Counted from the first letter of the stretch, positions 20,998-31,088 are shown. The stretch: 51,924 nt of DNA from Labilithrix sp. (GCA_019637225.1 JAHBWC010000063.1:1-51924); one strand, 5' to 3'. Notes: generated by a model from the sequence alone, not told the origin. Program-made: numbers and translations.

Positions 20998-21785
<788 letters not shown>

Positions 21786-21789
<4 letters not shown>

Positions 21790-22466
21790 GCCGCCGCGAC
21801 AACCGCGCGAACCGCTGCGGCCTCTGCCTCATGCACATGGGGCTGTGCGTCTGCCCGCTCGTCCCGCGCATCGAGACGAAGACACGCCTCGCGCTCGTCA
21901 TCCACCACACCGAGATCCGCAAGCCGACCAACACCGGTCACCTCGGCGCGGCGTGCCTCGTCAACAGCGAGGTCCACATCCGCGGGCGCGAGGGCGTCCC
22001 GAGCGCCCCGCTCGCGTGGGGCGACCGCACGCCGCTCCTCCTCTTCCCGCACGAGGGCGAGGCCGAGCCGCTCGCGCCGGTCTTCCCGGACCCCGTCATG
22101 CTCATCGTCCCCGACGGCAACTGGCGCCAGGCGTCGAAGGTCCGGGCGCGCGTGCCGGGCCTCAAGAACGTCCGCTGCGTCACGCTCCCGCCAGGACCGC
22201 CGTCGATCTACCGGCTGCGCTCCGAGGCGCACCCGGAAGGGCTCGCGACGATCGAGGCGATCGCCCGCGCGATGGGCATCCTCGAGGGCCCGCACGTGCA
22301 GGCCGCGCTCGAGCACGTCTTCCGGGCGATGGTCGAGCGGACGCTCTGGTCGCGCGGCGCGATCGCCGCCGGAGACGTCACCGGCGGGATCCCCGAGGGC
22401 GCGACGCGCCACGATCCGCGGAGCGGCCTGGCCGATCGCCGCCGGACGTCCCTGCTGGGCTCGTGA
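21786..22466 (+). CDS. DTW-domain tRNA-uridine aminocarboxypropyltransferase
   Basis: The product is 226 residues. It has the N-terminal zinc-type cluster Cys11, Cys14, Cys21 and Cys23, a hydrophobic strand with IHHTEIRKPTNTGHL, and the family motif as PDGNWRQA (Asp110, Trp113). Characterised members (E. coli TapT) transfer the aminocarboxypropyl group of S-adenosylmethionine to tRNA uridine (acp3U). The start overlaps the stop of the pseudouridine synthase, so the two are translationally coupled. The C-terminal about 30 residues are polar and probably flexible. Confidence 0.9.
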
Positions 22467-22535
22467 GCCGCCCGACCTGGCGTGCTCGACACCGCGTCAC
22501 TACATTTGCGGCTCGTGGCCGACGCACCCCGCATC

Positions 22536-23987
22536 ATGGAGCCTGCCCTCGCCGGGGACGTGCTCCGCCGTACGCTGACCGATCCCAGGAAGCCGGTCAC
22601 CGTCGCGGACGCCTCCGTCGCGAGCGGCCTCGCCATGCGCGACGCCGAGGCTGGGCTCACCTGGCTGACGAGCGAGTACCGCGGTCATCTGCGCGTGACG
22701 GAGGACGGCGACCTCGTCCACGTGTTCCCGAACGGCTTCACCAAGCCGTGGGAGACCCACGAGGCCGTCGCGCGGCTCCTGTCGGGCTTGGGGCGGGCGC
22801 TCGTCGGCGCGGGCCGTTTCATCGTGCGCGCGTGGCTGCTCGTCGTGATGGTGTCGTACGCGCTCTTCTTCGCGGCGCTCCTCATCGGCATGACGTTCGC
22901 CCGGCAAGGCTCGAGCGATCGCGACGACGGGCCCGGCGTCAACCTCCTCGGCGCGCTCTTCCGCATGATCGCCGAGGCGTTCTTCTGGACGTTCCACCCC
23001 TTCTCGCCGCTCTACATCCAGCCGGGCTGGGGCGACGCACGCGCGCGCCGGCTCGCCCCGCGCGGCGAGCCCGAAGAGAAGGTCGCGTTCTACGAGAAGG
23101 TGAACCGCTTCGTCTTCGGTCCCCCGACGCCGAAGGAAGACCCCCACGCCGCGCGCGCTCGGATCCTCGAGGAGATCCGCGCGCAGCGCGGGCGCATCGG
23201 GCTCGCGGACGTGATGCGCGTGACGGGGCTCCCGCGCGACCAGGCCGATCCGCTGATGGCGCGCCTGATGCTCGATCACGAAGGCACGGTCGACGTGAGC
23301 GAGGGAGGCGGCATCGTCTACACCTTCGAGGCGCTCCGGCGGACCGCGAGCGCCGATCCCGCCGCCTCGGCGCGGAGCCGGCGGCCGCACGCGGCGTGGG
23401 AAGAGCTCCGCCGACTCCCGCCGCTCACCGGAAACCCGAGCGGCTCGAACGTGATGATCGCGCTCCTCAACGGGTTCAACCTGCTCGTGAGCGCGTGGGC
23501 GATTCAGAACCACCTCACGCTCTCGAACCTCACGCTCCTCTTCAGCCGCGAGAGGCCTCCCGTCCTGCCCTATGACGGTCTCCCGCTGGTGCTCGGGGCG
23601 ATCCCGCTGACGTTCTCGATCGTCCTCTTCGCCCTGCCCGCCCTGCGCGCGCTCTACCGCACCCGCGAAGAAAAGCGCCTCGATCAGGAGCACGCGCGGC
23701 TCGCCGTCCTCCGCGAGGTCGTGACGCGCTCGTCGCGAGGCGAGCCCATCGCCGACGAGGCGCTGCGGACCGCCGTGCGCGTGGCGACGGGTGAGGAGCC
23801 GACGTCGAAGGACATCACCCGCCGGGTCGTCGAGCTCGGCGGTGACGTCGACGTCGGCCCCGAGGGCGAGGTGCGCTACCGCTTCGCCGAGCTCGAGGCC
23901 GACGCCGAGGCGCTCGAGGCCGAGCGGGAACGAGCCAGCGAACGCGAGGCGCGACTCGGCGAAGTCGTCTTCGCCAGCGATCGGTGA
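22536..23987 (+). CDS. Membrane protein of the plant At5g03900/cyanobacterial family
   Basis: The product is 483 residues from the ATG at 22536; GTGs at 22515 and 22482 are in frame and would extend it. It has two winged-helix-like half-repeats (about 5-60 and 205-262), each ending in a VxYxF or VFP strand. A membrane region follows the first (about 85-140). Two more hydrophobic helices come at about 300-320 and 345-375, then a coiled-coil-rich tail. The order of segments, including the Phe/Trp-rich stretch after the first helix, recalls Arabidopsis At5g03900 and cyanobacterial relatives. Plant copies are labelled iron-sulphur cluster biosynthesis family, but I know of no biochemical proof. 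The next gene overlaps by four bases. Confidence 0.7.
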   Translation: MEPALAGDVLRRTLTDPRKPVTVADASVASGLAMRDAEAGLTWLTSEYRGHLRVTEDGDLVHVFPNGFTKPWETHEAVARLLSGLGRALVGAGRFIVRAWLLVVMVSYALFFAALLIGMTFARQGSSDRDDGPGVNLLGALFRMIAEAFFWTFHPFSPLYIQPGWGDARARRLAPRGEPEEKVAFYEKVNRFVFGPPTPKEDPHAARARILEEIRAQRGRIGLADVMRVTGLPRDQADPLMARLMLDHEGTVDVSEGGGIVYTFEALRRTASADPAASARSRRPHAAWEELRRLPPLTGNPSGSNVMIALLNGFNLLVSAWAIQNHLTLSNLTLLFSRERPPVLPYDGLPLVLGAIPLTFSIVLFALPALRALYRTREEKRLDQEHARLAVLREVVTRSSRGEPIADEALRTAVRVATGEEPTSKDITRRVVELGGDVDVGPEGEVRYRFAELEADAEALEAERERASEREARLGEVVFASDR

Positions 23988-24562
23988 GCCGGCCCTTCGC
24001 CACGATCCGGCGCGCGGCGCTGCCCTGGCACGGCGCAGGCGCTCTCGCGTGCTGGCTGATCCACGGCGGCAACCACGTCCTCCGCGGCACCCCGCACGAT
24101 CTGCTCTGGGCGTGCAACGTGGCGGTCCCGATGCTCGCGCTCGGCTGCTTCGCCGGCGCGCGGCTCGCCTGCGCGATCCCGCTCCTGTGGCTCTCGTTCG
24201 GGACTCCGATCTGGCTCGTCGATCTCGCGACGGGCGCGGGCCTCATCCCGACCTCGGTCTTCGTTCACGTGTTCGCGCCGCTCATCGGGATCGCCGCGGT
24301 CCGGAGGCTCGGCTGGCCACCGCGCGCGTGGCTCGCCGCGACCGGAGCGAGCGCGGGCCTCCTCGCGCTGACGCGGCTCGTCGGGGCTCCGGGGCCGAAC
24401 GTGAACCTCGCGTTCCGGATCCACGACGGGTGGGAGCGCGTGTTCGGATCGCACGCAGCGTTCCTCGCGGTCCTCCTCGCGGCGAGCGCCCTCCTGTTCG
24501 CGGGTATCGACGCGGTCGCCCGCCGGCTCGCGCGGCGCGACCCGCCCCGAGCTCGGCCGTGA
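23984..24562 (+). CDS. Multi-pass membrane protein of unknown function
   Basis: The product is 192 residues from a GTG at 23984, overlapping the previous stop by four bases (GTGA). It has five or more hydrophobic segments over its whole length, with short loops and a basic tail. A conserved-looking HGGNHVLRGTPHDLLW segment near residues 27-42 carries three His between the first two helices. It is probably an inner-membrane protein co-expressed with the preceding gene. No family is recognised; the His-rich loop could bind a metal or haem, which is speculation. Confidence 0.78.
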   Translation: MSRPFATIRRAALPWHGAGALACWLIHGGNHVLRGTPHDLLWACNVAVPMLALGCFAGARLACAIPLLWLSFGTPIWLVDLATGAGLIPTSVFVHVFAPLIGIAAVRRLGWPPRAWLAATGASAGLLALTRLVGAPGPNVNLAFRIHDGWERVFGSHAAFLAVLLAASALLFAGIDAVARRLARRDPPRARP

Positions 24563-24623
24563 CCGGATCGCCTCCAAAAGAAGGAGGTATGCGCCTCGGC
24601 GGAGCGAAACTATCCTCTTGGGT

Positions 24624-26252
24624 ATGATCCCCAGCGAGACCTCGCGAGGCGGGCGGGCACCGGTGGTACCTTCATCATCGGTGCTCACTCCGAAGAACGC
24701 TCGCGGCCGCCCGGTCACCAAGCTGTGTCTCGCGCTCGAGGCCTTCCGCCGGACGGACGAAGGACGCGCGCGCGACGCGAAGGCGTTCCTCGGTCACTTC
24801 TTCCCGCAGGAGCGGACGGGCTCGACGGACCGGCTCTTCGTGCACATGCCGAAGGAGGTCCGCGCCGACCTCCTGTCGAACTGGGGGATCCGCGGGAAGA
24901 AGTCCGCGCTCCGCGACGACGACGAGCGGGTCCGCGCGACCGTCGCCGACGCGCTCGCGGCCGGCGACATCGACGCGAAGGTGATCGAGGACGGCGTGAC
25001 TGCCGAGATCCTCGTCGACTGGGTCCCGCTCGAGGACTGGTGGACCTTCTGGCGCGGCGCGAGCTTGCCGGCGACGTCCGTGAGGAAGGCCCTCGCGCTC
25101 GGACGCGAGCTGTCGCTCTTCGACGAGCGGTGGCTCTTCGAGAACCTGAAGCTCGCGTCACCGCGTCTCGAGGGCACGGACGTGATCTGCGCCGCGCTCG
25201 CGAAGGATCAGATCGTCGCCTGGCTCGCCGCCGTGCACGCGAGCGGCGACGCGTCGCCGACCGGCCTCGTCGCGGCGCTCGGGTGGGAGACGGTCCTCGC
25301 GAGGACCGCGCCCGAGGCGCTCGCGTTCGCGCTCGACGCGCTCGCGGTGCAGCTCGGCCTCGCCGAGCGAGGGCCCGCGGATCGGCTGTCCAGTGCGCCG
25401 AAGGCGATCTCCGCGCGCCCCCCGGCCACGACGGCGACGCCGGGAGAGCCCGATTCGCCCGCGGCGAAGAAGCTCTCGACACAGGCGAGCGCCGACGTGA
25501 AGGCGGAGCCGACCAAGACCACGCCGGCGGTCGACGTCGCGAAGGCCGAGGCGCCGAAAATCGAGCCGCCCAAGGCGGAACCGCCGAAGGCCGAACCGCC
25601 GAAGGCCGCCGACGCGCCCAAGCCCGAACCGCCCAAGCCCGAACCGCCCAAGCCCGCCGACGCGCCGAAGCCCGAAGCAACGAAGGCCGCCGACGCCCCG
25701 AAGGCCGAACCGCCCAAGCCCGAGCCGCCCAAGCCCGAGCCGCCCAAGGCCGAACCGCCGAAGCCCGCCGACGCGCCGAAGGCCGAACCGCCGAAGCCCG
25801 CCGACGCGCCGAAGGCCGAACCGCCGAAGCCCGAGCCGCCCAAGGCCGAACCGCCCAAGCCCGAGCCGCCCAAGGCCGAACCGCCCAAGGCCGATGTGGC
25901 GAAGCCCGCGCCGCCCGCCCCGCCGGCCGCGGCGCCCCCGAGCGCGCGCGTGCTCTTCGGCGCTCCGGCCGACCTGCCGCCGATGCGCCCTCCGGCGCGG
26001 ACGCTCTCGGGCGTCGGCGTCCCGGCGCTCTTCGAGCCCCTGTCGCCGGAGGTCGCGATCCCGAGCTTCGAGATCCCGCCAGAAGACCCCGCGTGGGCGC
26101 CGCCGCGCGCGGAGCCCGGCGACATGGGCTGGGACATCGTCTACGGCGTGAAGCGCCCGATGTCGAACAACGTCCAGCCCAAGTACAACTTCGACGACGA
26201 CGACGAGCCGACGAGCGAGATCGCGCTCCCGGGCGACAACCGCCGCCCCTGA
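24624..26252 (+). CDS. Hypothetical protein with long EPPK/ADAPK repeat region
   Basis: The product is 542 residues from the ATG at 24624; a TTG at 24618 is possible. The first about 250 residues are a mostly helical domain with many Trp and acidic residues and no family I recognise. Residues about 310-425 are a low-complexity array of EPPKPEPPK, EPPKAEPPK and ADAPK units, then Pro/Ala-rich sequence and an acidic tail. There is no signal peptide or membrane helix, so the Pro/Lys array is probably an extended cytoplasmic linker or binding stalk. A 12-codon reading frame (24589-24627) ends on its start (ATGA). Function unknown. Confidence 0.75.
   Translation: MIPSETSRGGRAPVVPSSSVLTPKNARGRPVTKLCLALEAFRRTDEGRARDAKAFLGHFFPQERTGSTDRLFVHMPKEVRADLLSNWGIRGKKSALRDDDERVRATVADALAAGDIDAKVIEDGVTAEILVDWVPLEDWWTFWRGASLPATSVRKALALGRELSLFDERWLFENLKLASPRLEGTDVICAALAKDQIVAWLAAVHASGDASPTGLVAALGWETVLARTAPEALAFALDALAVQLGLAERGPADRLSSAPKAISARPPATTATPGEPDSPAAKKLSTQASADVKAEPTKTTPAVDVAKAEAPKIEPPKAEPPKAEPPKAADAPKPEPPKPEPPKPADAPKPEATKAADAPKAEPPKPEPPKPEPPKAEPPKPADAPKAEPPKPADAPKAEPPKPEPPKAEPPKPEPPKAEPPKADVAKPAPPAPPAAAPPSARVLFGAPADLPPMRPPARTLSGVGVPALFEPLSPEVAIPSFEIPPEDPAWAPPRAEPGDMGWDIVYGVKRPMSNNVQPKYNFDDDDEPTSEIALPGDNRRP
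25555..25895 (+). repeat. Degenerate in-frame repeat encoding EPPK/ADAPK units
   Basis: Tandem 12-15 base units with consensus CCGAAGCCCGAACCGCCCAAG variants run inside the preceding gene. They encode EPPKPEPPK, EPPKAEPPK and ADAPK blocks. All units keep the frame, so gains or losses change linker length only. Confidence 0.9.
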
Positions 26253-26322
26253 CCGAGCGCCGCGCGGCCCGCGACCCGCGCCGCTATCGAGCGACGCGGC
26301 GTCCGAGCCCGAGCGCGGCTCT

Positions 26323-28161
26323 TCACTGCCCGAACGTCGAGGCCCCGAGCGTCCAGCTGCTGGCCTGCGCGGCCGCCGCGGGCGACCGGCTCATGCTCAT
26401 GTCGGACGTCGTCGGGAGGCCCAGCCAATTCGCCGCGACCTCACGCGCCGTCGGCGTCGTGTCGTTCGCGCACGGCGCGCCGCCGCAGTCGGCCGGCAGC
26501 CACCGGCCGATGCTCTGCATGAACTGGAGCGACGTCAGGAGCGTGCCCGAGGGAGTCCCCGACCCCTGCGTGAAAGCCGCCGCGTCGACCCACACGTTCG
26601 TCGGCGTCCGGACCGCGACGACGACGGTGGTGGCGTACGAGATCGTGTTGTTCGTCGCGAAGTCCCACGCGCTGTCGTAGTAGGTCGGGTAGTCCGCGTT
26701 CAGGTGCTGGTTCTTCGACGTGGTCTCGTTGGGCGTCGCGTTGCTGCCGAGGTGGACCACCACGACGTCGCCCGTGGCGGGACAGAAGTCGGGGAACGAG
26801 AACACGGCGCTCCCCGTGCTCGGTCCGGCGCCGTTCGGGTTCGTCCGCACGTTGAAGTCCCGGAGGCGCCCGCCTTCGACGACGGTGAGCTCGACGAGGT
26901 TCGCCCTGGGATTGATCTCGGTGAAGGCGACGCGCGCGCTCTCCGGCGGACAGAACGGCGCGTTCTCGGCGCCGCGGGTCTGCGGCGCCGACGAGAAGTC
27001 CGCTCGGCTGTTCGTGTCGACGACGCCGTTGCGCTGGAGCGAGCGCCCCTTCTCGAGGTAGCCGGGGAACCCGCCGCAGCCGGTCGGCGAGCTGTTGCCG
27101 GAGGCGTTCAGCACCTCCAGCAGCGTCGGGCAGTCGTCCGCGCCGTCGACCGGCGCGGTCGTGAACGTCCAGGCGCCGGCGGCGTGCGCGTTCGCGAGCG
27201 CGGTCATCGCCGCGGCGGAGGCGTTGGCCGCGCGGGCGGAGTAAGGAGCGGCGTCCATGTACGTCGCGCCGTCCATCACGGAGATGAGGCTGTTGGTGTT
27301 GACGAGACCGCTCGAGACCGCGGAGTAGACGTCGAAGGCGCCCGCCGACGCGAACGTCTCGGTCGACGACGTCTTGTCGTTGGTCACGTCTTCTTGGGCG
27401 ATGCCGGTGAGCCCCTGCCCCACGACGTGCACGACGACGCGATCGCCGGCGACGACGTCGAGCGGCGCGAGCTTGTGGAGCAACGCGCTCACCGCGGCCG
27501 TCGAGTGCCGGATCTCGATGTCGGCCGCGGACCCCGCCTTCGTCGCCACGAGCTCGACAAAGTCTCCGCCCTCTTCGGCCGTGTTCAGCGGCGCGATCTC
27601 GCTGATGAGGAACGCCGCGCGCGCCTTCGTCGTGGCGGCGACGTCGTTCGAGACGTCGCTGAAGTTCCCCGCCGGATCGCGCGCGCGGATCGCGAAGTGG
27701 TACTCGGTCTCGGGCGTGAGCCCGGAGACGGTGGCCGTCTGCGACGCGCCAGGAGCCAGCGCGGAGGGCGCGGTCGCGCTGGTCGCCGCCAGGAACTCGG
27801 CGAGCGTCGTGATCGCCGTCGTCGCGTACCGCAGCTCGTAGCTCGCGAGCGAGCCCGAGTCGTCCTCCGGCGCCGTCCACGTGAGCTTCACGCTCGCGTG
27901 AGACGCCGGGGTCGCGGCGAGATCGGTCACGCGCTCGGGCGGCGTCGTGTCGGGGATCACGGGCCCCGTGTCCGCCGTCCCGCCGTCGGCGTCCTCCGAC
28001 TCCTCGTCCTCGCCGCCATCGCCCCGCCCCGCGTCGATGAACGGCGCGTCCGCGCCCGCGTCTGAAGGATCCGCAGCGCCGTCGTCACCGCACGCGGTGA
28101 CCAGCGCGCCCAGGCACAGCACGACTCCGAACCCCGTCACGAACACACGTGTGGCGGTCAT
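26323..28161 (-). CDS. Lipoprotein with fibronectin type III and lamin-tail-like domains
   Basis: The product is 612 residues. The signal peptide ends at LVTAC (lipid Cys24), followed by an Asp/Gly/Ala/Glu-rich spacer (about 25-70). A fibronectin type III domain lies at about 73-182, with the usual PxxVTDLxA start and TEYHFAIRARDxAGN end. The rest has two stretches resembling lamin-tail domains, each beginning with an ISEIAP or FTEINP strand (about 185 and 425). These are common in secreted myxobacterial proteins. No catalytic site is visible. It is surface- or periplasm-facing, perhaps adhesive. A 31-bp tandem repeat lies just upstream of its start. Confidence 0.82.
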   Translation of the reverse strand: MTATRVFVTGFGVVLCLGALVTACGDDGAADPSDAGADAPFIDAGRGDGGEDEESEDADGGTADTGPVIPDTTPPERVTDLAATPASHASVKLTWTAPEDDSGSLASYELRYATTAITTLAEFLAATSATAPSALAPGASQTATVSGLTPETEYHFAIRARDPAGNFSDVSNDVAATTKARAAFLISEIAPLNTAEEGGDFVELVATKAGSAADIEIRHSTAAVSALLHKLAPLDVVAGDRVVVHVVGQGLTGIAQEDVTNDKTSSTETFASAGAFDVYSAVSSGLVNTNSLISVMDGATYMDAAPYSARAANASAAAMTALANAHAAGAWTFTTAPVDGADDCPTLLEVLNASGNSSPTGCGGFPGYLEKGRSLQRNGVVDTNSRADFSSAPQTRGAENAPFCPPESARVAFTEINPRANLVELTVVEGGRLRDFNVRTNPNGAGPSTGSAVFSFPDFCPATGDVVVVHLGSNATPNETTSKNQHLNADYPTYYDSAWDFATNNTISYATTVVVAVRTPTNVWVDAAAFTQGSGTPSGTLLTSLQFMQSIGRWLPADCGGAPCANDTTPTAREVAANWLGLPTTSDMSMSRSPAAAAQASSWTLGASTFGQ

Positions 28162-28207
28162 CGCTCGATCCTAGCTCACAATCGGTCGCCCCGAAGCGCC
28201 TCTCGGA

Positions 28208-28315
28208 GCGCGCGGCGCGCCGACCACGCGGACGATTCGCGCGCGGCGCGCCGACCGCGCGGACGATTCGCGCGCGTCGCGCCGACCGCGCGGACGACAC
28301 GCGCGCGTCGCGCCG
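28208..28315. repeat. 31-bp tandem repeat, about 3.5 copies
   Basis: GACGA cores occur at 28231, 28262 and 28293, exactly 31 bp apart, within the unit GACGATTCGCGCGCG plus GCGCGCCGACCGCGCG. Copies differ by a few bases. It fills most of the gap between two minus-strand genes, just upstream of the FN3 lipoprotein start. Confidence 0.92.
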
Positions 28316-28319
28316 TCGA

Positions 28320-28682
28320 TCAGCCCGCGTCTCGGACCGGGGCGGGCCCGTACGCCGGCACGGGCTGCGGGTCCGGATCGGGCTCGGGCTCTCCCGAGCT
28401 CGAGGCGTTCCCACTCGAGCCGCTCGACGACGACGACGACGACGACGACCCGTTCGTCCCGGAGTTGCCCGACGAAGAGGACGGGTCGCCTGGCCCACCG
28501 ACGCAGGCGGCGAGCGTGGTCGCGCCGGCGAAGAGGACGGCGGCGCGCGAGAGCGGACGAGCGAGCTCGACCGTCGCGGTCGCGCGCGTCTCCTCGGCTG
28601 CGCTCCCGCAGAACGGACAAGCGGGCTCGCTCACCCGGACATGACGTGCACACGCTCCACACGGACGAAGGCGCGTCGACAT
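28320..28682 (-). CDS. Zinc-ribbon, membrane-anchored Ser-rich protein
   Basis: The product is 120 residues from the ATG at 28682; the frame stays open further upstream, but the earlier residues look non-coding. Two CxxC pairs (about residues 8-11 and 23-26) form a zinc ribbon. A hydrophobic segment follows (about 45-60) ending LAAC, then a Ser/Gly-rich stretch with a run of nine Ser (codons TCG/TCC) and an acidic-Pro tail. It is like other myxobacterial small proteins with a cytosolic zinc ribbon and a Ser-rich external tail. Role unknown. Confidence 0.72.
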   Translation of the reverse strand: MSTRLRPCGACARHVRVSEPACPFCGSAAEETRATATVELARPLSRAAVLFAGATTLAACVGGPGDPSSSSGNSGTNGSSSSSSSSSGSSGNASSSGEPEPDPDPQPVPAYGPAPVRDAG

Positions 28683-28869
28683 GCTCGACCTCCGAGCCGG
28701 AGCGTACCACGACGACTCGTCACGGCGCGAAGACCCGCCGTGCCTCTCGAGCGACGGTCCGTCCGCGCCGACGCGCGGTCGGCGGACGACGACGCTCCAC
28801 GGACGACTTCTCGTGATAACGTCGACCGCCTCGGGGCCCGAATGTGGAGCCCGATACAAGGAGGCTCTC

Positions 28870-29301
28870 ATGCGACGCTCGACGATGCTGCTCACCTCCG
28901 CTGGCGCGCTCGTGGCGACCACCGCGCTCGCGGCGTTTGTCACGGCGTGTGGCGGCAACGATCAACCGCCGCCTGCCGCGCCTTCGGCGACGGCCTACCC
29001 GCCGAACGGCGGCTACTACCCGCCGCCGCAGAACACCGGTTACCCGCCGCCGAACACCGGCTATCCGCCGCCGCAGAACACCGGCTACCCGCCGCCGCAG
29101 CCGACGGCGGCCCCCGCGGCGACGATGGCGACGCCGGGCCCCCTCGCGCTGCCCTGCCAGAACGACGGCGCCTGCGGGCTCCATCGCTGCAACACGCAGT
29201 ACCAGAAGTGTGCGTTCCCGTGCGCGAGCGAGGTCGACTGCGCGCCGGGCAACCAGTGCCTGATGGGCGTCTGCGCGCCGAAGGCGCCGGGCGCTCCCTG
29301 A
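28870..29301 (+). CDS. Small lipoprotein with NTGYPPPQ repeats and Cys-rich end
   Basis: The product is 143 residues from the ATG at 28870, which has a strong AAGGAG ribosome site seven bases upstream. A longer frame upstream is unlikely to be used. A signal peptide ends at VTAC (lipobox, Cys about 24). Next comes a Tyr/Pro/Gly/Gln repeat array of the type NTGYPPPQ (four near copies, about 45-75). It ends with a domain containing eight Cys in spaced pairs, typical of disulphide-rich extracellular modules. Probably exposed on the cell surface. Function unknown. Confidence 0.78.
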   Translation: MRRSTMLLTSAGALVATTALAAFVTACGGNDQPPPAAPSATAYPPNGGYYPPPQNTGYPPPNTGYPPPQNTGYPPPQPTAAPAATMATPGPLALPCQNDGACGLHRCNTQYQKCAFPCASEVDCAPGNQCLMGVCAPKAPGAP

Positions 29302-29351
29302 CGCCGGGCGCGCGCTGACGCGCGGCGCTTCGAAGGATGAACGGACGGATC

Positions 29352-29374
29352 GCGCGGCGCTCACGGCGCCGCGC
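29352..29374. other. Perfect 9-bp hairpin between genes
   Basis: GCGCGGCGC, a five-base loop and GCGCCGCGC form a GC-only stem 50 bases after the small lipoprotein stop. It has no T tract, so a role as terminator is weak. The rest of the 279-base gap (29302-29580) shows no gene I can support. Confidence 0.6.
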
Positions 29375-29580
29375 TCCGCTCTCTCGCGCCCTTCGGGCGA
29401 TCGCCGAAGCGTCAGCGAATGCACGCGTGCGCCGTGCGATTCGTGATGAAAGGCGCTGTCGTACAAGGAACGGAGGACACCGACGCGCGCACGAAATCGC
29501 GGGAAAACACCTGCCGATACGCGTCGGGCGAGGCGGAAAGTCCTTGCCACGACGGCGCGCCCCTTGCTTCGATACGAGGG

Positions 29581-30129
29581 ATGCTGCGGATGGTCTGCCT
29601 ATCGGTCGCCGTATCTTGCAGTGCACTCGTCGCCTGTGGAGGCCGACTCCAGGAGGACGATCCCGGCGGAGGCAGCGAGAGCGGATCGAAGACGACGCTT
29701 TCTGCACCGGGCGCCATCCCCGCCACGGTCGCGCCGTTCGGCTCGTGGGACCTCATCGCGCTCGACGGGATGCCCGGCGGCAACGGATCGACGCAGACCG
29801 CAGGCCACCTCTTCCTCGAGCTCCGCGCGAGCGGCGACGCCGTCGCGCTCCGTTGCACGAGGCCGTACTACGAGGCCGAGGTCGGCGAGTTTCGTTGCGC
29901 CGACACGACCTCCTACGACTGCCTCTACGGCACCGTGAAGAAGGCGGGCGACACCTGGCGCGTCGACATCCCCGAGCTCCGCGCGCCTCGCAACGGCTCA
30001 CGCGGCGTGATCGTCGCCGAGGAGGACGACACCATCGTCGTTCGCTACATCCTGCCGAAGTACTCGGCGGGTCACTTCGTGCGCCTCGCGGACGACGCCT
30101 CCCCCACGCGCAGCTGCACCGGCCCCTGA
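29581..30129 (+). CDS. Lipoprotein of unknown function
   Basis: The product is 182 residues from the ATG at 29581; the frame is open upstream to 29419, but the first clear signal peptide begins here. The signal peptide ends at ALVAC (lipobox, Cys about 21), followed by a Glu/Asp/Gly/Ser-rich spacer. The mature part (about 50-180) is a small beta-rich domain with a pair of conserved-looking Cys and a C-terminal Cys. No family is recognised. It ends 26 bases before the TetR gene on the same strand, so the two may be transcribed together. Confidence 0.75.
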   Translation: MLRMVCLSVAVSCSALVACGGRLQEDDPGGGSESGSKTTLSAPGAIPATVAPFGSWDLIALDGMPGGNGSTQTAGHLFLELRASGDAVALRCTRPYYEAEVGEFRCADTTSYDCLYGTVKKAGDTWRVDIPELRAPRNGSRGVIVAEEDDTIVVRYILPKYSAGHFVRLADDASPTRSCTGP

Positions 30130-30155
30130 GGGGTACTACGCTCTCGCGCCGAGCC

Positions 30156-30791
30156 ATGGCGACGTCGAGCGACCGGCGGACCGCGATCCTGAGGGCCGCC
30201 GAGCGCCTCTTCGAGCACTACGGTCATGCCAAGACCACGATCGCGGAGGTCGCGCGCGAGGCGCGGATCGGCGTCGGAACGGTCTACCTCGAGTTCGAGT
30301 CGAAGGAAGCGATCGTCGAGGAGCTCTCGCTCTCGACGCACGCGGGGGTCCTCGACGCGATGCGCGCGGCGAGCACGCTCGAGGGAGATCACGCCGCGCG
30401 TCTGGCCGCCGTCCTTCGCGCGCGCACGCGCTCTTTCCTCGAGCTCCGCAAGAAGGGACAACACGCGTGCGACCTCGTCCACTGCAAGACGGAAGGCGTC
30501 CGCGTCGTGCACGAGCGCTTCCGCGAGCGAGAGCACGCGTTGCTCGCGGAGCTCGTCGAGGAAGGCCGCGATGCGGGCGCGTTCGCCGCGTGCACGCCCG
30601 CGTCGATCGCCGCGCTCGTTCAGCGCGCGTTCACGAGCCTGTCGCCTCCGTGGATCTTCGGCTCCGACGACGACGCGATGCGCGCGTCGGACGAGCTCTG
30701 TCAGCTCTTGCTCCACGGGCTCCTCGCCGCGAAGCGCCCGCGCGCGCTCGTCGCGGCGCCGAGGCGACGGAAGCCGCGACGCACGCGCTGA
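30156..30791 (+). CDS. TetR/AcrR-family transcriptional regulator
   Basis: The product is 211 residues from the ATG at 30156. The N-terminal helix-turn-helix (about 8-54) shows the family pattern ILRAAERLFEHYGHAKTTIAEVAREARIG followed by GTVYLEFESKEA. The rest is the helical ligand-binding domain, and the C-terminal tail is basic. It acts in the cytoplasm as a ligand-released repressor. The nearest candidate operator is a perfect 8-bp-arm palindrome at 31101-31123, in front of lon. It could therefore control lon as well as itself (inference). Confidence 0.92.
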   Translation: MATSSDRRTAILRAAERLFEHYGHAKTTIAEVAREARIGVGTVYLEFESKEAIVEELSLSTHAGVLDAMRAASTLEGDHAARLAAVLRARTRSFLELRKKGQHACDLVHCKTEGVRVVHERFREREHALLAELVEEGRDAGAFAACTPASIAALVQRAFTSLSPPWIFGSDDDAMRASDELCQLLLHGLLAAKRPRALVAAPRRRKPRRTR

Positions 30792-31088
30792 GCTCTACGC
30801 CGGCGCGCGGCGACGGGACGCAACGCGCGAGCTCCAAGCCGATCGAGCCCAGCGCGGATCGCCGGCGATCGCCGATTCGTCCGGCGGAGGGCGATTCCTC
30901 GCACGCCCGCGCTCGCGCGCCGTCGCCATCTCGTGCAAGACAAAAGTCGACGCGGCGCGGAATGCGCCGATCCCTTCGCTCGCTTCGCTTCGCCTGCGGC
31001 CGGCCTCCTCCTCGGATGCCGGTCTCGCGTCCGCCGTCGCGCTCGCGTTCCTTTCCGCCCTCGCGACGAAGCGTCTGCGGCTGGAGCG

